A model generated the notes under the pieces. That model was not told the DNA's origin and made no database searches. It was given only the letters and a program-made list of their open reading frames with translations. Below are positions 14,201 through 29,200 of a stretch of 64,000 nucleotides of DNA, in pieces (positions within the stretch are counted from its first letter, which is position 1; the number at the start of each line of letters is the position of its first letter). This DNA comes from Aquila chrysaetos chrysaetos. Taxonomy: Eukaryota; Chordata; Aves; Accipitriformes; Accipitridae. The stretch lies in the NCBI RefSeq assembly GCF_900496995.4, contig NC_044029.1, positions 4,030,001 through 4,094,000 of the forward strand, given 5' to 3'. The translations under genes were made by a program, and so were the position numbers.

Positions 14201-17200
14201 GCATGCTGCTAGAAAATTTTAAACCAGCTCGTTTTCCTTACAGTATAAACTTACAGAGTAATCATTTAATACAAGACTCCGTCCTCACATTCACATGGCC
14301 AGGTACTAAGGAAATACATGGCACAAAGTATCTTTGTGTAAGTCTGTATTTAGAAGGACTGGAAATACAAGTTAAGTTAAAGTCTGGAAGGGCAAAAAAG
14401 CAAAAGATAAGTAATATGATAACCACTTTAAAACAAGGAATGTTTGTTGTTTCAATGTCCCCCGGACATTGTCTATTCTTCTAATTACCTGAAAATTTCT
14501 CAATAAAGCTAACAGTAGAAGTGGTAGTAAAGACTCAACAGGCATTTTTATCATCTTGACATAGTGGGCACAACAGTAACGATCAGTGATTGCTGTATTC
14601 AAAATCTTCCGCTTGTCACTAGACATTAGTGGAGCTGCACCGAAATTAAAATGTTAAGAGGATTTGAGTCTGCGTAGATGCAGCTTCAGTACCAATTAAG
14701 GCATTAAAATGACTTCTTTCACTATGTCTTATTTGTCCATTCCTTGAGAAACTGGTCACACAGCAACTATCATTTCTGATTTGCATTTGAAAAAGTTAGT
14801 ATAGAAGGGGTCAAATTCTGGCCTTCATGAAGTCTTTGGGAAAACTCCCATGCATTTCAGCACCAGCAGGATTTTTAGTCCAAGAAGCAAAGGCTAAATC
14901 TGAATTAAATATCTACATTTTATATAAAGAGAAGAAGAAGAAAGTAAGGGTGTTTTCAGACCTAACTTTTCATATTGTTCTTTCCTCCTGGAAGCCTGAC
15001 CTAAAAATGTATTTGGGAAATCAGTGGAAAAAACGCTTGTGTGTTGCCTCCTTGTCTCACAGTGTGGTCCTCTAGTTGGCCCCTGTCCCCTAATGGCAGG
15101 AACACAAGATTTTTGGAAGCCAGGATTCCAGAGGATTATGACAAATCCATAAGGAGGTTGCACAGTGACTAGCTACCACCCCTGTTCTCACAGCTATGGA
15201 CTCTCGTTTTATAAATCTGAGGAGCTGTTTCTTTTAAGAAGAGAGAAATACACCCACAAAGAGAAATTGAGACATTTAGAAGCCTCTGTCTTCACAGTGT
15301 AAAAAGCCATTGCTACCTGGTCTGAAAGAGAAAGATAACTCAGTTGAGTTCATAAGGACTTGTTTAGAAAGAATGTTACTAGCTTAATTGGTCAGGCAAA
15401 ATTTACTTAATTATATAATTGTACTTGCCTTGTTGCTTCAGGGTTGTCTGGATTCCTTTCGCCTCCTCAAATATGATATCACTTCTGCAGATGCATTTAC
15501 AGATCGTAAGGGTTCCTTATTGGAAAAGAGACATAATGTAACTCCTGGCGTGGTTTTGGTATGTTAAAACTATTACAATTATTTAACTTCTAATGCCATT
15601 ACTATGATCTGGTTACTAATGAGTGACTTTGGGATTGCCTCTTGTTGTGAGTATTTGGGCCATCAGGAGAGCTGAATGCCAATCTTCCTTCTTCAGGAGT
15701 ACTGACTGTTGTCCCAGCAGCCCCAACTCTTCCTTATCTATTAGCAGTTCAGGCTTTACAATACATCAGGTCATTCTCATTCCACCTGCAAGGGGCAGAA
15801 GCACATGCTAGTTGCCACAGCTTTAGAAAAGGAACATGATTTCTGCCTTTGGACTTTGTGGGTTAGATCTAGCCATCTATATGCACTTCACCCCATTTCT
15901 GCTTAATCTGTGGCAAAAAGTCTTGAAGCACATCACAAAAGAGCACGTTTCAGTCTTTAAAAAAAAGAAAAAAAAACTTTTGTTTTCCAACATTCTGAGA
16001 AGTAGTCTTTGCAAATCAGGAAAAAGTCTAAGATGAAACATGCACTGAGGTTAGTTTCAAGTACTTGTATAGTTTTCATATGTGGTCTGGAAGCATTATA
16101 ATTTCTTGTAAGAAGAGATTAATTCATAGGTGATTTATTGTATTGAAATTTTGCATGCAAAGCATACATTGCATGTTTTGAAATACATTATTTTTGTAAC
16201 ACTGTGAGGAGAAGATTATCCAGGTCTTGCTCACCTCTGTTGACAAGCTGTTCACCTCTGTCGCAAGCTGTTATTAGGCTAAGAAAATGCAATCTTGTTT
16301 TGCATTGCACAGAATTGCATTATAATTGGATTTTAATAGTCCTCACATCTTTCCAAAAGCACCAACACAAACACTGTTTTTCTTGGTTATTTTAGTTACT
16401 TTCTCCCAGTAGGAGAGAGCACCCACTGATTATTGTTTGGTTATGCTTTGTTCCCTTCCTAATAATGGCGAGGAACAAGTACTGCTTCCTGTGTTTGCTT
16501 TGTACATTTTTAGTAGTGGCCGTGGCATTAGAACAGAGGACTTTTCACATATCGTCTCATCTTAACTACTGTAAAATTAAGGCTATTTCTGTCAGTTAGG
16601 GACGAGCTATTCCTGCAGAAAGAAAAACTTCTCTACATGACACCTATCTGTGCTCAACTTCTCTGTCCACTGGGTGACACCAGCAGCCTATCCGACACTG
16701 CTTAGCTCAGTGTAGTACCACAGAACACATGTCTGAAGAAGATTAAATTCTTAACCACACAGCTGCTTTTTTCCTGGTAATATTAATAACATTTTCTTTC
16801 CTCTCTGATGGCAAAGTGATACAAATAAATAGGAAAAACAAAATGCAGAAAACCCAAAACTTCTTCCAGACCCGCTACATGTAGTTTACAAAGCTGAAGG
16901 AGACAAAGTGGGAAAATACTCTGTAAAATACACAATGAACTGAGGGCTTGTTGTAGAAAAAGACGAAGATGACATGCTTTAGTACGAATGACCCACAGTT
17001 GATGAAAATGATTGCTAACAGCTCTGAGGAACTCAGGTAAGCAATTACAAGAGGTGCAGTTTGATTCCGTTCCATGTTAACTTTTTGCATTCCCGTATGG
17101 AAATTATTATTTTTCAAAGAAAAATCAGGATAACAAGCAATTTTTTGTGGTTGATGAACTGATTAATCCTTAGAACAGCTAACAAACTACTTTTGTTTTA

Positions 17201-20200
17201 AAAACCATTTAAAGACATTCTATGATATATGTGCAGCATTTTGGTTTGTTTTGGTTGGTTTTTGTTTCTTCTCACTTTACCTGTAATTCACTGCTACAAA
17301 GATTAGCCACCAGTACAAGCTCAGTTTCAGTCATTACCCAGATACGGAGAGATAGAAACAAAAGATGCATGAGGAGTAAAACCTGAAACCTAATGAGCCT
17401 GTCAGCATGGTCTTAATTACTGTTTTTAAAAACTGAGCGGTAAAGGCAAGGTGGTTGGTTCTTTTGCTTGGATAAGAAACTAACCATTGTTTAACAAAGA
17501 ATGGAGTTTGGTTTTAGAAGGAATGTGTTAATAGTCCTTTCTATCAATACTCCTAATGCCTGTCAGCTGACAAATAATCAGTCCAAGCAAACAAACCGTC
17601 CCAAAGGTATGAGCCTATTTCACCTGGTTACAACCCCTACGGCCTTTCCAAGGATACAGCGAACATCCTGTACAGATGGAGCCGCCTCTGCTGTTTCCAG
17701 GGAGGAATTCAACCCATCCTCAAGCAATTCCCAGTCAGACTCACCCAGCTGTTACCATGCTCAGCCAGAACAGCTTTATCTACCAAGAGCAGTAGCAATT
17801 CAGAACAGTTGCACAGGACTGGCTTTGAAGGGCAAGACTTGACCAAAGCCGTACCGCAGGATGCAAGCGTTCTCTAGGGACCAGGAAACCTGCCAGCAGT
17901 AGCAGCTCCAGCTCTCCTCATGTTATCTGCGGACAGTAGTGACTTGCAAAGACCAGGAGAAAGATAAGAAGCTGTCAAATGCAACTCTACCAGAAGTCAC
18001 AAATTACAAAGGGCCACAGTCATTTCCAGAGCAGCTCAAAAGCAAAACAATAAATAATATTCAGAAATTCTAATACCTAAAATAGGCTATGGTTCTTTTC
18101 TGTTGGACAACAGCACGACCTCTGCTGACGAACTGGGACTGGCCTGATTGCAGTTTAGAAGTAATAATTGTTAAGAATGAAGTCACTACATTTAGGGTAG
18201 AATACCACTCTCATTTTTTTGTAGCTCTGAAAAAATTGCTCATGTGTCAGAGATGACAAAATTCCAGGTCACACTTGATTGTCTGAAATGCTCAAAGCTG
18301 ATCACAAAGAGCTCCAGAAGGATCGTGAAATGCTCAGTAATTGATAATCAGTTGGTATATGAAATTCACTGTCAATAAGTGCAGAGTAATTTACATGGGG
18401 GAAAAGAATCCTAATTATTTATAGAGATGCAAAGATAGACACAATAGCTCTTAACACTGAAGTAAGAGAGCTAAGACTCATTTGTTGACATATCCCTGAA
18501 AACTTCTGATCAGTGCTCTGCAATGGTCATAAGGCAAGCAGAATGTTAGTTAAAGGGTAAATAAAACATTCTTGAGATTCTGGTACACAGCACGTGACTG
18601 TCTTCACATATCAAAAAAGGATTTAATATGGAATGGCTGTTCGCATAAGGAAGGACTAAATAGAGTAGCTTACAAAACAGACTAAAACGAGATGTGAGAA
18701 AGCTTTATAAAGCAAAAATGGTATGGCAAAGGAATAAGAAATAATTATTCATTGTTTCTTAAAACACAGGAATGATCAGGCACCAACGAAGAGATAAGCA
18801 GCAGATTTAAAACAAAAGGAAGTCCTTTTTCTCACAGCACATCATTAAATTGTGGAACTCTTTGCCACAGGATGTTGTGGAGGCCAAAAGCATAAGTGTG
18901 TTCAAAATGGAATTACATACATTCCTGAAGGTTTGCTCCATTGGCGGCTATCAAATGTGATGGCCCAGACACAGCTTTTGGTTGAGGAAATCCCTGAATT
19001 GTTAACTGCTTATGGCTGACATGGGTCACAAAGAATAGGATTTTCTTAGAAATGCTCTTCCACTCCTCCCCCAGCTACCAGTAATTCGCAGGGACAGGAT
19101 ACTGGATGGGTTAGATTAGCCTTTGGTATAATCCTGCGCAGCTGCTTTTACACCACTATGTGCAAGGTTGTTGCTTTAATTTGGGTAAAACTTTAATAAA
19201 AGGATTAGGGGGGAAAATGCACAAAGTTCATGAGAAGAAGGTTCTTCGCCTCTGAAATCATCCTCAGCTACATATTTCAAACAATTTTGTATATATTTTA
19301 ATTTTTAAAGCTTCAGTAAAGCAAAATTAATGTTCCCAGGAAGGGAAGGTCTCTCAAACTATGTAAAAGTAGGATTAAAAATTTACTTAATTTTACATGC
19401 TTTCTTCTTGAGGCAGATAAGTAATTTCCTCTGGTGCTTGGAATTTCCTCAGATGATCAGGAAAAATACTTCAAAATGAAACACAACTGTCCTCTGCGTC
19501 TAATGAATCAAAAGGCTACCCTTAGTACACTTAGAAGGACAGCCTCCATCCTTAATTTCCTACTAAAATAACTATTGTTCAGCTAAATAAATACAAGTGA
19601 GTTTAAGAGAAGGAATTCATGGCTTCAAAGAAAAAGAATTAAGTTCAAGTTTTAATGAACGTATTAGGCAAGAAGGAAATGTTGTATGATATTAAACATT
19701 TGCTTTTAGACAGCTTTCTATAGTCTTTTAGATGCCTCAAGGAAATGGTTTTACAGCAGCATTACAGTAACGCAGTTGCTCCCAGGGGCAGTTGCTTCTC
19801 TCTGATCATGGCATGTGCTTCCTGCCATATGGACAATCCCACTCTCTCCCCCTGCCCCCCGTTTAAAGATCTTCAGCCAGGACTTAATTCCTCTGCCTTC
19901 AAAATGTTAGGGAGCTGTGTGTTTGAGGGGCAGGAGGCAGAAGGGAACCAAAGTTTTTATTTTATTTGCAAGAAGTGGCTTTTCAAAAGCATTGTTTGTG
20001 CTGAGTTAAAAAAGCCAACCACCAAACACCAAACATTCCTGCTGTTTTTCTTTCCCACAGGATTTGCATTCCTCTTTTTTCCAAAGTAGATGCCTTTTTC
20101 TGTGTAGTTTACAAATCTATAATCATACATTATTTGTGAAGAAATTACTAGGATAACAAACATATGAACCTAACAATAGCAAAGCATGGTGTGCTTACAT

Positions 20201-23200
20201 ACATACACAAACACTGCCGTTCCAGCTTAAGAATGAACTTAAGCCAATATACTTGCTTTCATCCATCAGTGCCGTACTACATGGAATGATGGTAAAATAT
20301 CATGAGAGCTAGCTGAGGGAAACTTGGCATAGAATGATTACATTTCTAGATTTATAATTATCTCTGGATGCGCTAGCAGCACAATTCTTAAAGATTGCAT
20401 TTTCCAATTTCTGGAGCAAGTCAGACTGACACTGTGATGCAATGGAGAAGAGAAGACACCCTGAGGTCAAAACCAGATCCATGGGTCCAGAAATGTGTTC
20501 CTGCTCTTGAAGAATGCAACATGAGCAGTGAAAGTTACTTACGTTTCTTAGCTCTCACTTGCGGTGTGGCCATGTAGTCACAGCTGGAAAGCAGCAGCTT
20601 TAGATTTCAATCCATTAGTCCAGATTCTCTGTTTATCCCAAACAACGAAGGTATGGTTTGTGCCATCGGTAATCTGATAAGTGTGAAACACAGACAGAAG
20701 TCTCCCAAATGCTCGAGGAAGCTAGAAGAGGAAAAATAAAAAGGAAACAAAGCAGGAAGGGGAGAAAGCTTGCCCTCAGGAACACCTGCTGCATTTGCCG
20801 TTAGTGGTGAAATTCATATACACCTATAAATAGACATCTGTGGAGAAATCAGCCCTCCAAGCATAGATGCAAGGCCTAGGATGAAGAGCAGGGGAATCTG
20901 TGGTTTCTTCCCCCGAGGATGTCAATATGTACAAGACTTCCAGAAAAGGTCAGGTGAAACCACAGTCTGACCTTAACCTATCCCAAACTTCCCCATCCCC
21001 AGCCAGAGCTCTAGCATGCGGGTTTGAGATGGGAAATGTAACAAAGATTTCATTAAATCCACTAGTGACTTTTTTATTGCCATTCCTAGATGACTACAGG
21101 TTGAAAATATTGAGACAGCATAGCAATAAGGGGCAGTACACATTTATAACTGGTTGTACAAGTCAAGCTAAACTATCAGTACGAGAAACTCCACAGACAA
21201 GGTTTTCATGATTCTCCTCCCTTGAAAAATGGAGTACTGCCCTGAAAAAGGTGAGGGAAAATCACAGCAATCCATTTAATTCCAGCTGATCTCAAGATCC
21301 AAAACTTTTTAAAGGAAGGCTGGGTTCTATAACTGCATTTGCCTTGCAGCCTTGCCAGCTTCTTAAGTGCACTCATTACGATAGAGGCTGAATGCTTTGA
21401 GCTGATTCTGCAGTTTATCGATAGCATGGAAGGCATTTGGGCCATTCAGGCCATTCAGTGAGTTTGGACTTCTCCAGATTCAAGAGCTGATTGGGGGTCT
21501 TCTGGGAATATCATTCAAAATTGTTTCTGCCATTTTCTGCTGCAGATAATAAAAATGCCAATGTTTTCAGTAATTTTTCTCTAGTAAAAATAATGCTTAT
21601 GGAATGAGCCCAGGATGTAGAATCCTCTATTTATACACAGAACCTAACAATACACCCAGCAACTGTTTATACAGTTTTCTGTTTCACAACACTGTTCTGG
21701 AAAGGCCATAGTCGGGAACTTACAGGATAATCCATCTCTATGCTTCTTCTACTCTCGACTTCTTTGACTAAGACGCCGGTTTGCTCATTGTGTGGTGATG
21801 ATGTACTTGTTTGCTTATTAACCATTAAATTGTTCATTATCGCGTTCCAAGTTATTCAGCCAAGCAGCCATCAAACAATACATTTTTGTTACTGTCATGC
21901 TACTGAACAGGCAACTTTTGTTTTCAGTTAGGCCTTTAGTTAGGCAGACCTTCTGCAATGACAGTTCTTCATTTCCTTCATAGTCTAGAAACCTCAAGAG
22001 GTCATCAAGCCTCACCATTTTCACCAGTACAAAATCAACTATGTCAGTGCTATTATGGAGACAAGAGGTGGTACAGTCCTGACAGAGCTGCAGACATCTG
22101 CAAAACAGACCTTTAGACTTGAATCGGTTTTCTAAAGTCTTTCACAGCCCCCAAAGAGAAACAGGCACTTCCACAGTGCAGTTAAACTCTGTCCAATGTA
22201 TAATGGAAGTGGGTCAAATGAATCACAGGCTGGAAATGCCTGTTTCTCTCCCGTGGGATTCATCCGTAGGTGAGGTGAATTCCACTCTTGCTGCTTAACC
22301 TGTTCGTAAAGACTCAGTGATAGAGAAGGCACAATATCCTTACAAAAATATATCTGAATGCTTTATAGTCATATTGCTTCACAGCTTTTCCTATTTAATT
22401 TTTCTTCCTGCAGTTAAAGCCCATTATTTCTTGCTCTGTTTATTATAGACATGGAAAACAGACCGTTCACTTTCTTTCTGTAGCAGGTCATATTTTTATG
22501 TCCCTTCTGTCTCCTGTGACTATACTCCCACACTCAGTCTTCATGTCTGTATACTAAACAAGCACAGGTTATGCAACCTTTCTTTATAGGTCATATTTTT
22601 TGGAGCTCTGGTCATTCCCCTTACTTTGCTGCAGATTCTTGCTGGTTGATATCCATTTGGCCACTCTAGCACTGCTGAGCTTACAAGTTATACTTTGTAT
22701 TTCAGACGTTAAATTCCTATTTGCACAGCCCACAATGATTAAAAGTTGTATGTCATTATCAGCACGGACAATCTTAACATGAAAAGGACAGTTCAGCCGT
22801 CCTGTTTGTACATTACCAGCCCAAGAAGGGTGGTACTACAAAACCAGACAGATAGCAAAGCTTTCATTAAATGTATTTGAACTCTGGTGATTAAATTTAA
22901 ATGAACTTCAGCGTGAGCAAATCTTTTTTACTTGAACGTCTGAATGCACAGACACATATACACATGAATTTGTCAAGTTGCTTCTCTAAGGGGCAGTCTG
23001 AATCAACAGAATTGTCTCTACAATATGAACATGTGAAGTTTGCTAATCTGCATGAAATATTCCTAGACAGAAGGAAGACGGAAATTAACCTCAAGAATGA
23101 CCGTCTCGGTCAAAAAAGCTAGGGAAAGAGAACATGTGATAACTTGAAGACAGCCCCATTTTACTCCTTCAGTCAGCTGGAAAGATGCAGAAGGGCATAT

Positions 23201-26200
23201 AAGGGGAAAAGTATGGGCTGAACTTCCAAAACCTCTACTGTGGATTGCTTAATGTCAGTGTTTAATATCTAAGAGTTCCCCTTCTCCCAAAGGTTAAAAG
23301 GGACCAGGACAGAGATATATATGCTTATAAAACCAACCCACTGTTGCCAATAATAAAACATTTTTTATTTTGACTTCTTTTTAATGTTCTGACATATTAC
23401 TGCTCTGAAGTTCAGAATTTCATTGGTATTAAAGTTCATCTTTGACCTTTCACCTTTTTATGTGGAAGAATTAGTCAGGGAGAAAAAACATTCCTCTTTG
23501 CCCTGGCTTGCTTATTATGACTCCCTCAAGAATTTCAGTCTGAGGCCATTTGCCAGAACTATGTTTAGCTCTGAGAGGAGAAAGAACCTCCCTCCACTCC
23601 AGAATGCCGCCATCCAAATTTATCTCTTGGCTTTCACTGAAGACTTGGGTTTTAAAACACTCTGGATTAAATTTACCCCAGGAGGGGTAAAAGAGCTTTG
23701 CTATGCCAGTTTACTCCTACTGAGAAAAGTTGACCTTCAGAGCTGCTTGCTAATGAACCTTCTTATTTTATAAATTCCTGGTGTTTTAGGAATGAACCAA
23801 GCCAGAAAGATACCCTGTAGAAGATAAAGTTCTTACTGATGCCATAAAATGCCAGCCCGTGAAAGTCACATGCTACAGAAGGCCGTAATGAGAGTGACAG
23901 GAATTTGAGAAACACTGGAAAACTTTGACTGGTAACATTTACGTATTATGCAAGCAAAGCAAAGCTTCAAGCATCCTTGAATTTTATGCTTGAAGGCACA
24001 AATTGATTGCTTGTGGTGGAAGGAATAATGAAATTCCTCCATGTCATAACATCACAGAATCAACCAGGTGAATTGTAATGGAAAGGGCAACATTCCTCTG
24101 ACAGCGATGGTGATTGCCAGAGGCAGCCTTCTTGTTTATATTCACTTAGAAAAGTTTCAATGCATTGTGTATCCATGCATCAGATCATCTTTGGAGTAGA
24201 TTTATCTACCCCTTCCATCAGCCTCTTCATTTTGTACAATTACAGAATACACATGTATCAGAGACCAGCAGCGTTATATCCAAAGCGTTCTGTAGGCAGT
24301 CCTGCAGTGGCAAAAGGTTCCTTCCCTGTCTGCTTGTTAATAGTTTTCATCATTCGCCACACCGAAACAGGGTCAGAGCTCTAAATGAAATAACAAAACT
24401 GGTATGCACCCCACCACATTTTGGCAGTAGGACGATGCCAGTGGTTAAACAAAGCCAACATGAGAGGAGTGCTGTGCGTTGCTTCCTCATCCATGTGGCA
24501 GTGAAAGGCACTTAAATTGGACAACACAACACGTAAGGGCTTGCAGCAGCAAGAGGAAACTAATTTGGATTATCTGTATGGGGAACCCAAAGACTAGAAG
24601 AGACCAGGGAGTGGTCACCAAACCAAAGCACGAATCCCTGGTATACGGAGCAGAAGCAGTAAGCTGGGCTGCAGGTTTCTTCTCTTGTTCTCTGTGCTCC
24701 CACCATCGGCAAGGAAAGAACATGCAGAACTGAGGGAGAATGATAATAGAGATACAGAGGAGAAGTATGAGAGACTGGACGTCAGATCTGAAGGATCTGT
24801 GTAATGAGAAATGCGATAGGGAAGGGGAGGTAAGACCAGTTATTGGAAGCAAGTTGAGACACTGATTATGAAAAAATTAAGAAGCAGGAAAAGAAACATA
24901 CGTACAAGTAAAGTATGAGGAAGAAACTGAAATGAGAATAGGAAAATCAAGAGAGAGTCAGGGAAGTCAGAACAAATGAATAAGAGTTTGCCTTAAGGGG
25001 AAACACACAGACATAAAGGGGAGACATATAGGCAGAGAATCAGTAGCTGAGGCCAAATGTTATTGTCATTTCCACCTGCTGACGTACACTCAAAACTGTA
25101 CCCCAAGGAGAGCTTACAGGACTCCCTTTGTTATGATGCCGACACTGCTCACAACATTGGATTTAAGCAACGGAGTGGAGAAACGAGGACCTGTGTCATA
25201 GTGTAACGTGTATTAAACTGTTCATCACTTCCAAATCTGCACTGCTGTGAGTGCTCCTCTCACACTCTGGTAAATACAGCTCTTCATAGTAGTGAGACAA
25301 GCTACCTGAGTGAAAGAAAAATGTTTCAGAGTTGAGTAAAACAGTGCAATCATAATAACTTTTGTCTATAAAACTGAAAAATGCATTATGTAAAATGGTT
25401 CTTTCAATTACCCACAAGCAAAAGCGGTGTTCTACGTCATGTTCATTACTGGTTATGTTACAGATGAATACATATTGGTGTGTACATAAGATGAAGACAA
25501 TTCAGTGGTCCTTTGGATTTCCTTCTAGTGAATACATCCATTGTTACTTGAATATGCATTACCCTGAAGTATTCAACGAGTCCTGACTTGGAGTCTTGCA
25601 TGCTGAGAGCTTCCATGAAATAAGCCAGATGTTTCCAATTGTGTAACACTGGGAACATCCCACAACACAAGCAGCTTTGGGTAGTACATCAGCTTAAATG
25701 ATTCTTATAGTTTTAAATTCAATGAAGCCAATTTTCACTTAAACAAAGGCTCCTTTACACTGCCAGAACCATGACACAGGCCTTCATGTCAGTGAGAATC
25801 TGGCCCAACTGTGTCACTGTTTCTCCTAATGTTTTCTCCTAATGTATTTGTCTGTGTTTGTCTTCAAATGTTATGTTATGCCACAGCTAAACTGAAATAT
25901 TACTGGGATGGATGCTGGTGGGTTTTGGTAGTCCATGAAGCAGCATGCAAAATGTTGTTTTATACACTCCAGTATGCTGTGTTTTGAAATCTTGGAGGGA
26001 CTAGAAAAATATGAGTTTTATTTTTTAATTTCTTAAATGAAATTAAGTATTTTATTTTATATAACAAAGTCACGAAAGGTGAAAGCTCTAAGCCATAATA
26101 AAGTTGTAAGTCAGCCTACCTAACAACTTTCTTTGTTTCTCAACCTATCATCTTCATTTGGAATAAGAGGTTGCTCTTGCCAATTGTGCATTTTTTTTGT

Positions 26201-29200
26201 TCTCTTCTTTGGCAGATGTACATTCAAGGAAAGCTACTCTTTGCCAACTATATTTTCAATGGGTACAGCAAGTCAGCTAAAGACCTTCAAAAACAAATAG
26301 CTAAGACAAGGAGTGATTATCGCATGGGTTACTGTCTTCCAAGTGATTTCAAGTTCAGGTATTGTACTTTCCATCATCATGGTTTTTAATCACTTAATTC
26401 TGAGACCTTTGGCTTCTTTGTTCAATTTCTTAAATATAAAGCACTATGACTCAGAGCAGCAAGTACAGAAATCTCAATCGCAAAGCATTTGCACCTTTTT
26501 GGTGTGTTTACAAGTTCTCCATCTTGTACATTCCCTCCTGTCCCATTCAACAGTTAGGACTGTCTAACCCTAACTGCTGAGCTACAGAATCTTTACTGGC
26601 AGTTACCAGCAAGGAGGAAAGAAGAAAACAGAGGTGAAGGTCCTGGGCACATCCCCCATTTCTTTTGTGCATGTCTGACTAAGACTTACTTGTCTTATGG
26701 GCTGTTATATTTACGTTTTGGCACTATCCATACAAGTTTAATTGCAATTAAAGGACCGATTACTTTAGTCAGGTGTCTTCTGGCAAGTAGCTTCTTCATT
26801 TAATTAACAGTTGCAGGGAAGCTTTAGAAGCATAACCTGGAGAAATAGCAGCAGATGGTCAAATATTTCACAGATGCATACTGAGCATACAGCTCCCAGA
26901 GGGAGCGTTTGCAGGAGCTAAAGCATACGCTACAACAGTTAGCTCTCCTGTAGAAGTTTCCAAGCAGAAACAAAGACAGGCAGAAAGGGGAAATAATTGC
27001 AATGTATTTATTACATAGCTTTTGGCAACCATATCATTATTTTTAATTTAGTGGTGCTGCAAACCAGTAATCAAACTGGAACTTCAGAATGGCTGGTATG
27101 AATGCAAAGGCCACTGCATTCCACTACTAATTTAACCACTACATCTTGCAGGGTGTGATGATGATGATGATCTATTAAGCTATCGTTAATAGCTGAGAAG
27201 CAGTTGACAGCAGTGGCAGCAAAGAACACAGGATAGAACCCAAAATGAAGTGGGCAGTCTTTTGCTGAGCTGCTCTTAGCTAACTTTGACAGGTCACGGA
27301 AAGTCTGTTCCTTTCTTGTATTTCTTTTTAGCTTAACAAAACAATGTATTTCATTTACATTGAACAACAGCAGAAAACAGCACATACTATAGTTGTAGTC
27401 CATTCTTCTCTGAAGGAAGCTTGTCACTTCACATGTGTACACAAAACAATTACTGGAGTAGTAGAGAAGTCAGGGATTAAATATGACAGGTAATTAACAG
27501 TAGCATTTTCAAACACATTAATTACTGGCCTACCGTGCTTTCCCTCCAAGTCAGTGGCAAGCTTTCTTGATTGCAGTCAGGACAGATGAGCTTTAGGCTG
27601 GGTGCTTTTGCAAATGCTTCTCTGAGTGACTGGAAAGGCTTCACCAGCCTGCGGAATTCCCTGTGCTGGTTCTTCTCTATTTTCCGAAGTATTTCCCACT
27701 GTGGCATCATCCCTAAATGCAACTTTAGAAGCAAATGTAGGCAAGTCGCACGGACTGGCATTTGCCTAACCTAAATCTAAGTAGAACCAATGTCACGTGG
27801 TCAAAGCCAGCATGGTTATTCTACATGTGTGTTTGTGCTCCTCGCTACCACAGCACCATGACAAGAAATCCTTAAATGCTACCGCTGGGACATTCCACAG
27901 GGTTCTTTCCTGCACAGGCTGTGAGCACGTGAGCAGATGCAACTGGGGGCACAAAACCAGTCTTAATGAAGGAGAGGGTGATGAAGAGTCTGAGAGAAAA
28001 GCAAGGCTAGGTGACATAGCTATTTCCATATACACTACTATAATTATACAGGTGGTGCTAAAGATGTGATTAATTTCATCCTTAAGTAAGTGTCTAATTA
28101 CAGCTGATCTCCCAACCTCAGAAACAGCTAAATACTCAACACATAGGTGCATGTGCATGTTCTGTTCACTTTCTTTATTTCAATACCTTGGGTCCACTGT
28201 AATGGACCTTTTGAACTCTTTCCTCCTGCATAGCACTGCTAAAAAGGGTTTAGCATCAGTGAAACTTTGAAAATCTTGCTTTTCACTGGGAGGATAAAAG
28301 AAGCACTATCATTTCTCTATCTGTTCATGGAGTAATTTCTTGGGAGATGGCATTTTCTTGTTTGTAAATCAGCTGTTTCTCTAATGGAAGTAAGCAAACA
28401 GGTCCTACCCTGCATTCATGTTTTCCTCTTCATCTACCTGGAAGATGAGTTAAGCATGGAGACAGCATAGAGAACTGAGTGACTTAAGTTGAAGGCCACA
28501 TTTCTAGAAAAAAAGTGCCCTTAGATTCCTCTTCCAAATCTCTCTTCAAAACTTGCTTCACTCAGGAGACTACAGGTTTCTTAGCATATGTCAGCAGAAA
28601 CAACCATCCGTGAGACTTACAGACTTCATCTCTTACTACATTTTTTGTCTCTCGTCCATTTGTTTATACCACGGGTATCCCATTCTAGGCTTCTTCTTCA
28701 CTATCTTACACAAGTATGGACTATGCTGCAAAATAACCCTAGGGAAGCTTAAGACAGTAAAACTGATTACATGTTGGGATCAGTGGAATAATATAATAGA
28801 AATCTGAATGACTGGCTTTTTAGGACTGGTCTAGCTCCATCTCCGCCAGACCCACTACCCCAGACCGGGTTACCTGACAGGGTGCGAGTATTTCCAATAT
28901 GAAGCAGCACAGTAGAAGGATGAGAAGAACAGGTTTTAATGAGAGAAAGGAGAAATACAGCAATACAGCTGATACAAAAAAGTACACAATATAACACAAG
29001 TGTCTAATAAATTAGCAGAGATCTCGAGAAACAGGAAGAAAGTTTCAGATGGCTGAAGAAAGAGGCTTGCTCAAAAAGATACAATCTTAAGTCTTCATAG
29101 ATATATATACATTCTTGGCAGTATAGGAAACGTACAGTTCTTACATAGAAAATATTGACTGTCTGAAGTGGTAGTATCAATTCCTGAAGAATATTTGCAT

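Larger units (their letters stand above)
15559..26215 (+). other. Long intron, C3orf20-like gene
   Basis: A 10.7-kb intron carrying two ancient CR1 relics (about 18630-19140 and 22375-22790). No further exon, RNA gene or recent insertion was recognised. The many short open frames look random. Confidence 0.75.

Noticed and set aside
28767-28997. Gly-rich minus-strand frame
   Set aside because: No splice sites, no family match. Isolated within an intron of the opposite-strand gene.
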